Assembly: GCA_032209605.1 (NCBI GenBank)
Contig: JASFXZ010000001.1
Span: 29,950,619 to 30,014,618 of the forward strand
From: Mactromeris polynyma
Taxonomy: Eukaryota; Mollusca; Bivalvia; Venerida; Mactridae
DNA length: 64,000 bases
Direction of reading: 5' to 3'
Below the pieces are notes generated by a model. The model made no database searches, had not been told where the DNA came from, and saw nothing but the letters and a program-made list of their open reading frames with translations. This document shows positions 11,690 to 25,282 of this stretch, piece after piece. Each line of letters begins with the position of its first letter. Within the stretch, counting starts at the first letter, position 1. The position numbers and the translations under genes were made by a program.

Positions 11690-12580
11690 TTGCTTTGATT
11701 GTATTGAGTAATCGTTTTTGCTTTTTGGTCATTATTGCATTATTTCTTTCTACTGTTAATATGTATGTGATATATGTAAATACGTTTATATTTCTCTTTG
11801 CTATGTTCTTTTTGTTTACTTCTCTAGTCATTCATATACTAAGTCTGCTAAATCCGCCTGTGTACACCTCCTATCACTTTTGTAGATTCAGGTATCATTT
11901 ACAGTTTTCATTTACATATACAATTTCAACATTATCCAGTCCTCCACAAAGTTTATACTCATTATACATTCACACTGCTTGATAACTTATCCAGTGTGTG
12001 ATTCTAGCATGCAGTTGTTACATACTGAAGTGATATCATATTTTGACAAGGTGCTATATCATTTAGTGATTAATGTTTTTGTATTGAGTTATTGTGTTGC
12101 ATTTTGGTCACTTTTGCATTATTTCTTTCCACTGTAAATATGTTTGAGATATAAGTAAATACGGTTTTATTTCTCTTAGCTATGTTCTTTGCCTTATTAT
12201 AATAGTCATTCATATACTACGGCCTGCTTTCACTTCCTACCACTTGTTCATTCAGGTAGCATTTTATAGTTCTCTCATGTGTCACTTTTTAGCTATCATT
12301 TACATTAAATTACACTATAACTTTCAAAATGTCTAAACTCATTTTACATTCACACATTGCTTGATTAATTCAGTGTTTGATGCTGGATGTCTGTTTGTCC
12401 ACTGACATGTTGTTAATTAAACTGTAGTGCTCTCACATTTTGACATGATATGCAATATCATTTAGTGATTATTGTTCTTCTTTTTAATTTTTAGTAAATA
12501 CTAATTATGTAAATTTGTCGGTATTTCTTTCTTTATTTCTACCGTGATAATGATTGTGATTTATGTTAATATGTTTCAAT
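11690..12580 (+). repeat. Diverged tandem duplication, about 390-bp unit
   Basis: Copy 1 (about 11690-12072) and copy 2 (about 12073-12475) share ordered landmarks: TTTTGGTCA followed by TTTGCATTATTTCTTTC-like text, GTAAATACG, AGTCATTCATATACTA, a CATTCACAC...TTGAT block, and ATCATTTAGTGATTA at the end. A partial third copy extends to about 12580. Substitutions and small indels are plentiful, so the duplication is old. The short frame open in copy 1 is closed in copy 2, arguing against coding function. The array lies between two inverted MITE copies. Confidence 0.7.
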
Positions 12581-12960
12581 CAATGTTTTGCATTTTGAGA
12601 TGTATAATGTTGTCTTAATTTACATGCATGATGTTCATTATCATGAAAGTTTTCCGCACTATCAATTTCTATTTCTGTTTAACTGTCCATACAAAAACTA
12701 GTCTGTTCCTTAATAAATTCCTACTACTAAAACTACAAATGTACTTTTTATACATTAATATATAGTTACACATTAAAGCATAATAAACACATACTGTTAG
12801 TTCAAAATGCAGTTGTTCTATTTCATTTTGTTTACGCCGTGCACCCACCTTTGCTGCATCAGGCAGCAATTTTTTACTTGTACTATATAGTATCAAAGTA
12901 TTCAAGGCTAATGTCGAATGTCAGTGTCCTGAATATAAATAGGTAGGAGATAACAGAATA

Positions 12961-13149
12961 CAGTCAAACCTGTGTTAAAGACCACCTGCGAACAAAGACC
13001 ACTAATGCAAAACCTGTCTGCAAAGACCACCAATGTTGTCTCCCATCAGACCATTTTCAATGATATTTAATCTGTTAATAGAGACCACCTGTAAACAAAG
13101 ACCACATTTTGCTGTTCCCATGGATGGTCTTTACAGACAGGTTTGACTG
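12961..13149 (+). mobile_element. MITE, TA target, copy 2
   Basis: A 189-bp copy of the family at 11419, inverted relative to it and in the same orientation as 32747. Its ends are CAGTCAAACCTGT and ACAGGTTTGACTG, with TA on both sides. It lies about 300 bp upstream of the first coding exon of the SLC16-type transporter, so it could contribute to that gene's 5' region. No direct regulatory evidence is visible. Confidence 0.85.
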
Positions 13150-13447
13150 TATGCAAATTGTGGAATGATAAAGACCGTCGATACCGGTTTAAGCAGCATG
13201 AAGTCAGTCTATAATAAATGAACACTTTGATGAGATGTTACAGGTAGTAAACTTACAATTAAATTTTAATGTGAAACGAATTCAGCGATTTTCCATGGAG
13301 AATTAAACAGTTAAGTCGCGTAGGATTAAACTACAATGTAACTTCATCAGTATATTTCAGCCGCAACACTTGACTTCTACATACCGATCTTATACCAAAC
13401 CATTGTGAGTTTACATACAAGATGAACTAATAGAGAAGACAGAAGGA

Positions 13448-16400
13448 ATGGATTATACTAGTGACATAGACAGAGGCTGGGCATGGGTTGTTGCAGCAGC
13501 TGTGTATCTCGGGAGGATAGTTTTATCAATGTCATTGTATATGTCTGGTGTATTCTATATAGCTTTGCTGGAGCAGTATGGAGAAGACGAGGCGAAAACG
13601 TCTGTAATAGGTTCCCTTAATTCCGGAATAATGTGTTTATTTGGTGAGTATATAATAACTTATTGATGAACATACATGCCAATGAATATTCAATACTTTA
13701 CACAGTGGTCAGTTTGAGGCGTATACGCATGGTATGACTCTAATTAAGCATCTTTTAATAGCTTTACATTCCATTCTATATTTTCTTATTTACTTTAAAC
13801 GATACATTTGTACAGAACATTGTTTTGATAGGACTGTGTTTCGTATACCTATTGAATATTCTGATTTATCGTGGCAATACTGCGAATCTTGTTATTAGAA
13901 TGCGTAACGCAGATAAAAAATAAACAAATATATGATCGCTATTTAGATAACATTTCCCAACGAAAAACGCGTTTACTTCTAAACAAACAATTAATGATTA
14001 TGCGTCACAAGCCAAACATTGATGTTACGAGCGTATACATTTACATATACATGTATAAGACGTATTAACCAGAGTGACTCAAATTTGTAACAAAGTACTA
14101 TCTACTTATGAATACCACATGCTTAGCTGGAGACGTAGCCAGCGATTGAAGGACGATACGTACAATGAATCATGAAGTACTGTGTGTGGGTGAGGGTGGG
14201 AGGAGATATCCTCTCTTATGGTTGTGAGCACTGGATTTAATGCCTCATCTTCAATCAACAATGGTCAAATCCGGTGTCTCTATGTAACTACAAATTCTCT
14301 TTCTCTGCCCCGAATGCGAAAAAGTCTGCCTCTTTGTGTAAATCACGATATTAATACTGTTTTTTACAATACAATACGTGTATCGTGCGTGATGGGCGCT
14401 ACGGTCTTGCTTAATTAACACACATTACCCTACAGTATATATAAATAGAGATAGTTATCAAATGCACCATGAAAATTTATGATTATTGCATAAATGAACC
14501 ACATTACAAGTAAGTTGCCAGATGTACTAATATATTGTAGACATACACATTCCTAACATGTATTAGGTTAGAAAAGATAAAGATATATTTTGATCGGTGC
14601 GAAGTTAACAGTAGAAGCTGTGATAGCAGAATTCTTGCTACATATAACTGCGGTATTAGCGGTACTACAAAATACAAAATGAACTTACAAGAAGCTGTAG
14701 TTTCTGCTCCTAGTGCAAACCAGTAAGGCCGTAAATATAGATACCTGTAGAATTATATCAGCACCCAAAATCTACATAACAGGCATTAAGGAAATAAGAC
14801 ATGGTTTTATTCACTTATTTTTTACATTCTCAAAAACCTGTTGGAAATATGACAAAGCGCTATCATCCTTCTTATGAGACCTACCACTTGAAATGACTGC
14901 CGCGTATGGCAATACCGACACGATGTAAGTAGAAAACGTATAACTGCCTGCACTTCTGCCATGAAAAAACAGTCATACTGCTAGACTAAGTTCTATTGAT
15001 AACTAAATGCATCCATACCCAACTTTGATGTTTATAATAATTCTCTTAGAAATGTATAGATTTTATATAATATACATCAGGATCAATACATATGTCATTC
15101 GAACAGTTTCAATAGGTTTTATTATTTTTACTATAACATTAAATATAGTACCACCTATGTGTACCTCATAGGTTAAAGTATGACCTTCTCATAAATACTG
15201 CTATTGCCAACTTCACACTGATGGAGTTTTGTATGATGAACAAAATGAATGCAAATATTTTATGTTAGAAACTTATGTTAAAGAAGACTTGTTACATAAA
15301 CACTGTGTCGCTTGAAATACTTAAGCAGTTAATTGAATGATTATTTCTGTCAAATTAACAATCATCCCGATTCAGCAGCAAATATAATGCGCAATTACAT
15401 ATATTTCATGATTTTTGTGGCGAAATTAATAATAGTGAATTGATGTTTCACCAGCACAAGCCCTCCATAGCAACATCCTGTGGGTGACACACATTAAGGC
15501 TGTCGTTGAAACGTTTCTGCTAAAGAGTAATTCAATTTATAGTCATTTCCTAATAATGGAGAGGTTGTGGTTAAGATAGGACCCCCCTCTGTAGTGGCTG
15601 TATTGTACATATATCTCGCAGTGAGCACGTTTTGGTTTCTTAAAATGGTCGAAAATGATGCTTATATGACACTAACTTGTCTCTAACGTACAATGTATAC
15701 ATATATATCATTTCAGGTCCAGTTGTGTCTATACTTATTGATTCATTTAGCTGTAGAACGTCAATGTTCCTTGGTGGGCTTCTTCTCTCTTTGTCATATA
15801 TCGTAAGCAGCTTTGTCGATAATATGGACATTCTAATTCTGACGTTGGGGGTACTTGGAGGTAAGTCACATTGTCTACAGATATAAAATCAGTTTTTGGT
15901 CGAAAAGTGAAGGTGGATATTTTGCTTTTGGATCGGATATTAATCAGCAACGTTTATAACCATTTTGACTGCAAATATGGATTTATAGAGAAAATGACGC
16001 CAGTGAAAGTTAATATCAACCTATGTTGATAATTAGTGTCATCTCTGCCTGTGATGAAATACCAAACTTGCATCCTAGCTCCGACACGAACTGCACGGCG
16101 ACTTTGACGCTACCCCTGAAGCCTACTTAGTACAAGGCATTGAATGAAGGCATTTCGAGCTGCGGAAAAAACATTTCGCGTTTGCATGTATTGAGAGTAA
16201 ACTGTTCGGTGGTCATCTTTGAATGTGCTTAATGGTAAAAAGCTACACCGTTGAGATAAAATCCTTTGCTGCGCAACGGTAAATTTCCAGACGTTGTTCA
16301 CAAAAATGCCAGTGTAAGAGAAATTATTTTTATGTACTTCACCGATAAAAGTATAAGCAATTTGTAAGAATATAGATATATTTAAGTTCATCAAAACCTT

Positions 16401-19400
16401 TCAATGAGAACTACTTTGTTAATGAACAAGCCAGAATTCATAAGGTGTCAGAAAAACTGAATTCCAATTGTTTTCTCAGACAATTTATGAAACAACGATC
16501 ATAGTCATGCAACGTTGACTAACGCTGTCCTTGTACAGTAATGCTGTTAAACCTATTCTATCAAAACGAACGAAATAAAAGAAAACGGTAGCCAAAATAC
16601 GCTACAAAACTTTCAGCTGTTTGGCAATGTTTGTAGAGATATTGAAGTTGAAGACAATTCAATGTTGCTGTATCCGGATGATATATTTAAATATTTCAGG
16701 GATAGGCAACAGTATGACGTCAGTTCCGTTCAGTGTGTCACTAGGGTACTACTTTAAAAAGCGGAGGAATACGATGATCGCAAGCTCAATGTCCGTTATT
16801 GGGCTTGCTATGTTCATAGCCTCACCATTAGCATTATTTCTCCTTGATGAATACGGACTGAAAGGGACTTTTTTATTAGTCGGAGGACTGAACGCACATC
16901 TGTGTATATTAGCCCTTATATGCAAACCTTCTTCAGAGGAAACCAAAATACGTCGAACTAAAATAATTAAACAACTGAGGGATAGTGAGGATATACATAC
17001 ATCTTGTGCAAAGGTACAACACAAAATAATCGGAAACTGCCGCCATTTTTTTAATATTCAACTTTTAGGAAATACTCCATTCATTATGTTTCTGTTAAGT
17101 ACTGCATCATGGAATTTTATGGTGTCAGTGTGTTTAATGCATTTACCAAATTACGTTGTGACCCAGGGATTACCTTCTTCTGCGATAACTATAATAATGA
17201 GTACGTTCGGTGTATGTAATACTTTGGGTAGATTTCTCGCTGCATTAACAGTTATTAAGAATGGAATTGATAGTCTGATACTTCATGTAGGAACACTTGG
17301 CATTGCTGGTGTTGTTACGTTAACCTTTCCATTTTATAGTCACCTTAGTAACGCGAGTTTTATTTTTGCTGGTGTTGTTGGATTACTAACTGGCGTTCCA
17401 AATTCATTGATGACGCCAATCTCTCTGAAGTTAGTGGGTATTAATAATTTATCGTCAGCTCATGGATTAGAGAACTTCTTCTGTGGTGTTGGAATCGTGG
17501 TTGGGCCTCCAGTTGCTGGTAAGTATCAAGTAAATACTTCTCTTGTGTCACTCTTGTGTCAATGAAATAAAGTCGTTGATACAAAACTTACGGTTATATA
17601 ACTTGGCCCGGTTAGGTCAGTTGGTAGAGCACAGCGCCACGATTATTGTATCCGTCTGTGTGTACGCTCATTTGTCCTCAATCTCTGATGCACGAAGGGA
17701 AGCGGAAGCGCATGTTAGTACGGATTGATTATTAATTTCCGAAAACTTGGGAACATGAAGCGAAAGACAATGAACAGACTGATGCACGACGTCCTCTACA
17801 TGTTTGCAACTTTGTATGTGGTTTTACTGTGGGGGGAAGCCCTCCTTCCTCGGTTAAATTTGGATTAGTTTCACTACACACTGTCAAAGTTTCTGAATCA
17901 TGTATGGATATATCATGTGAATGAAAAAAGCTTTCAATATCTATAATAGCTTATCACTTCATGCTTCGAGTTTTACCGTTGATGCAGATATTTCAAACCT
18001 ATTCCTGGGTTTCCGTTAACATTGATGTAATTTTGATCGGGAATTTTTCTTGAGATTGGGAAAACGGAACGAATTCGACTTTTGGAATGGGACCTATATG
18101 TGATCCTGTTAGGCAGATATAATAAGCCCTAGTATGTATTCAATATTCGTATCTCAAATGAATTAATTATTCTTATTTTATTCTTCCCAGGTTTTCTGTT
18201 TAAGGCAACCAAAGGTTATGAGTATAGTTTTATGGTCTCAGGTAAGAAGATACTATTTTAAAATTCTATGTTAAGGGTCACATAATGATCACTTATATCA
18301 AATCATTGTTGCATTTCAAATTCAGACGTGCAAGAACAGACCACGAGCGGCAACTCGGGAGAGCTCAATATTACTTAAACCATTAATTGTTCTCATGAAA
18401 GAAAGTGTTAAATTATATATTGTAATATATAAATATTCATATATTATTGTATATAAATGATTTAAAGTAATATTAATCATGTTATGTTTAAAAAACTTAG
18501 GTATATTTTTCGGCATCTTTATGAATTATATCCGTTGTGAAATGACTTTGTTCGGAAACGTATCCTATATAAGTTATAAAGTTTATAAGTTATAATAATT
18601 ATTATGTGCATGGCATTTTAGACACTATTAGTAGAATAAATGAACATACTTGTTCTATGAACGGATTATAATATATTCGTAGTTGTTTGAGGAGTAGGGA
18701 GCGTACCAAGAACAAAACGTATTACACTATTATTTAGCGCGGCATCGTCAGTCCTAGGGATTTATGTCTGTGTGTGTCCTTCCGATGATCTGTGTACTCT
18801 AAAGTATACATTGCCAGAAATCCCAAGCAAATCGCTGACTTATTGATGAAATTGTCTCCCTTGAAATACGCTCTCGGCGGTATCGATTGTCAGTCCGCCT
18901 CAATTTGTGGCTATAGAAATATAGAGTAAACATTTTTTAGATTTTCATATTTGTTTTGTTATTTAATTCACATAATTTATTCACATATGCTCACAAACTT
19001 CAATGTTTCCTTTTTAGAATGATATAAATTATTGTATGATTGATTATTATCTAAAATTATTACTATTGAGCCTTATATATATAACTGAAAAACACACGAA
19101 CAACTGCCATTTTATAAAATATCCCATTTTTAGATACAAATTAAAAATATTTATATTTAAAGTACAATATTTATTCACATATGTGCATAAACTAAAAAAT
19201 ATAAATATTTTAATGGTGTTTTTAAAATTTGAATTAAATGTGATCTTCATGCTTCCCTGTTTGATTTAAATTAGCAATGTATTTGAAAAAAAACCCTGAA
19301 AATACTGTCTCCGGTAAGCAACGATGAATACAGTAATACTTTTGAAGACATAATTGTCGGGTAAAGTATATTTGTGGTTAATAGGTTCTGAGAGAACTTT

Positions 19401-22400
19401 ACCATTTTTTTTTTCTTTTGCAATATTTTTTATTAATTTTCTTGTTTTTATTTTTCTTATTTTACGTAGTATAAAAGATGTGCAGATGTTTAACAATTAC
19501 AATGGACTTTATTCTTAAATCTTGGATCTTAAAGAAGTCAGTCACACGATTTTAAAATAGTGAAATTTTGACAATATACTGAACGTAACGGTAAATTGAG
19601 AGGACAAGAAAATACTAAATACTGAAGTGATCAAGCCGGATGCAGCGATTATACAACATTTGGGGGAGTATGTGACATTTTATAGAATAGCCTTGAAATA
19701 AATATTGGTGTAGTTAATTGTAGATCGATGTCTAAGGGAGACAATTCAATTAGTCTCACACCTTGGAGATCAAGGATAATCAAGGGAGACTATCAAGTAA
19801 AATTCTTAAATGTAACCAAATACCCAGCGAATACAAAAACATAGTGATTTTTTTCTATGGCTTGAATTGATTAGGTTCCAAGCCGCAAACTTATACTAAC
19901 ACAAAGCATTAAACTGACCCTGATATGAAATAACGGGCGAATTTGTGTTGCAAAACCTGGTTACGGTTTGAGGTTTCAGTTTGTTGTAGTTTGGTTAAAA
20001 CAACTTAAACCAGTTAGAATTAAGATTGGTTTGCAAACAAACAGATGGTTTAGTCGAATACAAATGACCCTGTACAATAACTTACTGTATCAGAAGACCA
20101 TTACGATTGAGGTGACTCAGGCGCATCAAAATGTTTGGCCTGAGGCTTCAGTCCAAGGCCATATTATCTATGCTACATTTCAGATGCTGTGCTATTGCCC
20201 CAATGTCCATGAAGTACAAATTACTACAGGTACATGTACGCGTTAATAAAGTTGTTGATGGTTTGTGCCATCGACCTTGGCGATACTCTAAAACGTGTAA
20301 AACGTCTAAAAATATAAAGTGATCTGGGCTGCTAGCCTAACAGACTTTTGTGGCGGTTTTTCACTGCGAAGATTTTGACAAAGTTTCACTTTATTATTTA
20401 TGTTACAATAACATCATGGTATAGTATCTTGTCGGCAAAATAAATGCCCGTATTTCAATTTTATGCTGCTGTTGCATTTTCATTTGCAAAAACATAGTTT
20501 CGACCGTAGGTTGGTGGTTTACAATAACATACATTTACTACTCTCCATACCATTCGTTGTAGTTTAATGCGCAAAATACGAGTATATATGCATTTCAAGT
20601 GGTGCAACATTACAACAGGAAAACTGTAAATCTCCAGTACATGAATAATTTAACAACAAAATGATGTAGTTTTATTAAAGTTAAGGTACAAAAAAATGTA
20701 TTTGCTTTAGCTATCGGAATAACAACTAAGTAGTTATGTTTCAAATTCAAATATCTCTTTCAGGAAAATGATATGTCTTATAACAATTAGTGACAAAAAC
20801 ATCATACGTGCACGCAACGATCTTTGAAGATTTGCAATCTGATTGCTTAATTTTCAAATGATACCGACCATCTGTCAGAGGATATATATTCGTTGAAGAC
20901 ATATTATACTTACTCGCATTACAGTATTATGTAAAGATATGTGTTACTTTCTATACCACTCGTTGTAACTGGAACACACACATGTACGGTCCCTGGTTGT
21001 AACATATATCATATAGATGCATGTCTATGTTTCAAGTGGTCTCTATTGCTTTCTAACATAAATTATAATGACATTGACCAATACTTGTACTTATTTTGTC
21101 AGTTACATTAATAAAGGATGAACATGTATTTTTGATGATGGAGTGCAATTAGTTTATATCACCGGTATATGTGCATTGATATTAAATATTATGCATAATA
21201 TTTAATTAAGTTTAACTATGTTAAATTTCACGCCTTTACAGATTCAAAAAGTATAATGTCACCCTATAATTAACCACACCAATATGTATGTCAATGCTTT
21301 TCTATAAAAAGTCACATTTCCCCCTATTTTTCCCTATAAAATGCACTCGATGTTAATTAGCTTGTATAATCGCTGCATGGCATGGTCGCCGCGCACATTT
21401 TATAATGCACTTTATGGTATTTTGGTCGACCCGGTATGTCCCCGCACACCACAAATAGACTTTTTGAAACCGAAGGGGGAAATTTACCTGCCAGTATAGC
21501 AGTATAGATCAAACAGACAATTTTTGAAGCCAAAGACGGTTACTGCACAGTGCCAATGAGACCTATCGTACAGTTACCATTTTCCTGGCACCTAACCAGT
21601 ACTTTCCTGGAATCTACCCAGTACTTTCCTGGTTACATGCCAGTACTATGTTAGGTGGGAAACACTGAAAAGTATTTCTGTTTTATCCGGCGAGACGAGG
21701 GATCGAACCCACGACCTTCGGATTCGTAGTCAGCAGCGTTAACCACTGAGCCACAGGGCCACCTATAATCGCTGCATCCGGGGTTATCACCTTCTATAAT
21801 CAGATGTCATCCTGCGCGCGCATTGTTGGATACCGATCACGCGTACACCGCAATATCTAGTGTATTCGGAATTATAGAAAAAACTGACACTTTTTAACAC
21901 AAATCGTTAAAATGGATAGCATAAGAGATCACACATATTAAATCTAAAAAGTGCGTTCGAAAGTACACATCTAAAAATTTAATATATCTCTGCAAACAGT
22001 ATCTACCTCTTTTGGAAAATATTCAACTTCAGAGATATTGTTTCAGCCCCTTCTTATTTCAATGTAAAAAAGTGATTTAAAACTCAAAAAAGGAATGTGA
22101 AATCGAAATCACAGCAACATAATATTTACACCATCGTAAAATGAAAGCTTAGATCTCTAGCATTTGTTTGCACATGAAAGAAACCTTTTAGAGATTTTTA
22201 TTTATCGCGATTTGAAGATATATTCCTTCTATAATTCTATAGGAAGTTGGTCTGACCACAGTGACGCGAAAGTTGGGTATGGGTCTTTGATTTTATTGCA
22301 ATTCGAAAACGATGTTAATCTAACGTTATATGTTTGTTTTTACCGCAGAGTATGCATGCTCCCTATTATACCTTGATAAATGGAGATATCAAACTTAAAC

Positions 22401-23374
22401 CTAGGACCAATATGTACATGTATATATTAGTCCCAGCTTAAACGTTGAAACTATATTAACCATACCGGATACATATGTGACTGCTTGTCATAATGTTTGT
22501 TTCTTCAAATTGCCAACTTTCTGGTCAGCAGTGATTGATAAATACAGTAACAGACATATTGTGAATGTTCTTATATTGTAATTATAATCACGGACATATA
22601 AACCAGGGTAAGGGTTATCACTGATGCACAAGAAATACCGTATACTTGCATAGTCTGCACAAAATAACTAGTAGAAAACATACTGGTAACATGATACAGA
22701 AATACAGTAGTTAATATGATAATGTCACTAGATCTACACAGAGCAAGCAAATCCACAATTTAGCTATCTTCAGCCCTTTAGCGCTAACAGCGCTTTGATT
22801 AAACATGGCCCCACCTATGAGTGGTACGGTCACCCGGCATAAAATCAGTCCACCATTTTGTTCAACTAGTATGCGATTATTCGGATGAATCAAACCAGAC
22901 AAACCACACCTGGAGGTAGTTCGGTCAGTTTGATTAACCAGTTTAAGATTTGTAATAAACAAATACAGAAACTTGTTTTAGTTAAAACTCAGTTGGTTAA
23001 AACAAATGAAAGGTTTGACGAACCAGTTTTGGATTCAAACCGGTTTGGTACAAACAAATTCGCCCAACATAAACTCTCTGACGCTTCACGTGATCAGTTA
23101 GAGCGTGGTATAATATTGACAATTTCCAGTCATTGAGAAGATTATATCCAAAACAAAGTCGCTCGCGTGAGGTAGAAATTATACACAATTAGCGTGTAGC
23201 AATCTTTTTTCAGGGATTGTGATTCTTGTTGGATGTGTGATGGGAATCTTGTCTGTGGTGTTGGCCAAGATTTACCCTACCAATAATGAGGAAGATCGAA
23301 ATGACGATTTGGCTGTAGACGATGCGATTACACCAACAACTGAACTTGTTCGAAAACACAATAATGATGAATAA
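13448..23374 (+). CDS. SLC16/MCT-type monocarboxylate transporter
   Basis: Five coding exons: 13448-13643, 15717-15860, 16700-17518, 18191-18241 and 23214-23374. All four introns are GT-AG and phase 1, giving 456 residues, the usual SLC16 size. Family marks are DRGWAWVV near residue 8 (MCT motif [D/E]GGWGW), the gap-filling GPVVSILIDSFSCRTSMFLG loop, GIGNSMTSVPFS with YYFKKRRNTM, and a late GFLFKATKGYEYSFMVSG segment. Twelve membrane helices are expected, with a large loop near residues 200-230 and a short acidic cytoplasmic C-terminus. The family moves monocarboxylates, thyroid hormones or other small organic solutes across the plasma membrane. The substrate here cannot be told, because this looks like an invertebrate-specific orphan MCT. 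An AATAAA overlaps the stop codon and others lie near 24351 and 24722. Confidence 0.9.
13644..15716 (+). other. Intron 1 of the MCT-type gene
   Basis: A 2.07-kb phase-1 intron with donor GTGAGT and acceptor TATCATTTCAG. No internal gene, SINE or MITE was recognised. It is AT-rich throughout. Confidence 0.7.
17600..17735 (+). mobile_element. Degenerate tRNA-derived SINE head
   Basis: The text TTAGGTCAGTTGGTAGAGCA matches a tRNA D-arm/A-box (consensus TRGYNNANNNG), as found in SINE heads. A B-box is not clear downstream, so the tRNA-like part is incomplete. It lies in intron 3 of the MCT-type gene, just after the donor at 17519. It is a weak call, and a tRNA gene is excluded by the missing T-arm. 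Confidence 0.3.
21383..21643 (-). repeat. Dispersed repeat, copy 2 of an inverted pair
   Basis: Minus-strand copy of the segment at 9618-9857, with the same ordered phrases (GGCATGTAACCAGGAAAGTA, GGTAACTGTACGAT, CAAAAATTGTCTGTTTGA, ACATACCGGGTCGACCAAA). It carries an extra short insert around 21470-21490. It lies in intron 4 of the transporter and abuts a tRNA-like segment. Confidence 0.7.
21690..21768 (-). mobile_element. tRNA-derived SINE-like segment
   Basis: On the minus strand this reads GGCCCTGTGGCTCAGTGGTT (A-box), then an anticodon-like loop CTACGAA, then GGTCGTGGGTTCGATCCC (B-box). The acceptor stem halves do not pair, so this is not a functional tRNA gene. The arginine-type anticodon ACG suggests the progenitor. 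It lies next to the dispersed repeat at 21383-21643 and may be part of the same composite insertion. Confidence 0.5.
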
Positions 23375-25053
23375 ATGGTGAAAATACAATGTGATGCAGA
23401 CATGTACATGTTATAAAACAAAGCGATAAGCAAATATGTATCACTGAATGAGGTCATTCTTGTAAACATGTTTGTTTACCGTTATTCTGTAGTTCGATTT
23501 CCTGGTCAGGGAAGTTACTCTACTTTTCAATGCAATTGCAACTGGTTTATAGGTAACAATTGTAATATACCTGCACGTAAGTTTGTTTTGGAGCAGAGCA
23601 TGTATCGGGATTTACATGTACTTGATACACACACATATAAGAAGCTTATCTCTCTGGGGATACAACCGAATTGTGAAAAATACGAATGAATACTTGTTGC
23701 AGCGTTATTCTTCTGTCATAAATCCTTTTACATATTGTAACATTTTACTCACCACATTCCATGCCTACAGCCTTTATTGGAGGAGAATTTACTATTAGTA
23801 TAAAGCTCACTTGCCTTAGAATGCTAAGATTGATGGAAACTTGCTTGAACGAATGGTATAAGACTTGAAGAAAGTCAGTTTTTCATAACTGCTTAGGTAG
23901 TGACAGATGGACGTGACAAATTGTTTCAAACTTTGACGGTGGTATTTATTTGTTGGTTTCAAACTTTTATATTCAGTCATGTGCTGCTTCTACACGATTA
24001 TACGGGTTACTGATGTTGCTCTATGTTTGATCTATGTCATCTACGTTTTTTACATATTCTTTACTTTTTCTTAATTATGTTTTCCTTTTGCAATCGCTTA
24101 TTCGGTTTGAACAATACTGAGAATCCTTGAAGATGTTATATAATAGTGCTGAGTGAAATAGACTTGGGTCTGTGGTTCGTTATAAGCAATGTGTACAATC
24201 CGAATACCACTTCAGTATGGTTTGTTTGAGACTTAAGACAGGCATATATCACTGGTACGCCATGGCCCACGCTAACTTAAATTAGCATATATCGTATCCA
24301 AAATTTGGAATAACATAAACTGTCGATTATTTTATTGATTGGTTCTGAAAATAAAGATAAAATGCATTGAGACAATCATTTATCCAGTCACTTGCAGTAA
24401 TTTAGATACGACAGCAGGGTGTCTGATATTCTTTCCTATCTCAGGATCTTGGTCACATAACATATTTATCTCACGGCACATGACCACGTGACTAGCCGAG
24501 CTGTTTTGTTTGTTCAAACATTGGTATAATCATGTTGTACCACAATAATTTGTTAGATCTTGACCTTATCAATCTACTTTATGTATCATCGTTATATTAC
24601 GACATTGTTCGTAGTGCGATATGAGTGTTTGTATACTCAAAGTACGTGCACTGTAAGTCGTATATTGTGATTTTATATGTAAGTATATTATTGACCAAAG
24701 GTTTATAGCACATGAGCTTGAAAATAAAATGTCAAACTGTATTTGAATTTCTGAGTGTCTTTAAGCTAGCAGTTCTACTGTAATATGACTTGCTTCTCGA
24801 CTTTCTCGACAAATTTACCAAGATGTATTTAATTTAAGTGTTTGGTTAACAACAACGATATATCAAGACAAACACCAATACTCAAACAATAAACCCACTT
24901 TACAATAGTTGTCACAAGTCGTTTATGAAAAAACGAAGGAAGTGATATGAGAAAAGTCAGTTTTGCAAAATTAAGGAAACTTACTAAATAACCTTGTCGA
25001 CAGGGTACTGTTGCATGAACATACAAACTGCTTAGGATACATATGTGCATGTA
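23375..25053. other. 3' flank of the MCT-type gene
   Basis: Probable 3' untranslated and intergenic DNA. AATAAA-type signals occur at about 23370, 24351 and 24722. No exon or RNA gene was recognised. Confidence 0.5.
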
Positions 25054-25222
25054 CAGTCGAACATCGTTCATTCGAATTCATCGGGTCCAAAATGTGTTTC
25101 ATTTAAAATAATACATGGTCTCGAATAACCCATTTCAATTCGACGTGCATAATAAGATACATCGGAACTTGACACTTACTCGTATTTCGGATAATGGTCG
25201 TCGAATAAACGATGTCCCACTG
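25054..25222. mobile_element. MITE with 22-bp terminal inverted repeats
   Basis: A 169-bp element beginning CAGTCGAACATCGTTCATTC. Read on the minus strand, its right end is CAGTGGGACATCGTTTATTC, so about 19 of 22 terminal bases match. TA flanks both ends. There is no coding capacity. CAGT ends and the TA target indicate a Tc1/mariner-type MITE of a different family from those at 11419, 12961 and 32747. Confidence 0.75.
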
Positions 25223-25282
25223 TAGTTACCTTGATAGTGTTAGCTGATTGTACAAGGGATATAGGTTATACATCATGATCCT

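Larger units (their letters stand above)
18242..23213 (+). other. Intron 4 of the MCT-type gene
   Basis: A 4.97-kb phase-1 intron between the short exon ending FMVSG and the last exon. It contains a dispersed repeat at 21383-21643 and a tRNA-like segment at 21690-21768. The segment at 22885-23070 is rich in AAACC/GGTTT motifs. The phrase GGGCGAATTTGT near 19934 recurs inverted near 23056. No additional exon is needed for a complete transporter, and none was recognised. Confidence 0.6.

Noticed and set aside
16749..17024. Minus-strand open frame within the transporter exon
   Set aside because: It is the reverse of an exon with clear SLC16 motifs and has no domain of its own.
19036..19496. Overlapping short frames rich in K, I, N and F
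   Set aside because: They reflect extremely AT-rich intron DNA with no splice sites or protein-like pattern.
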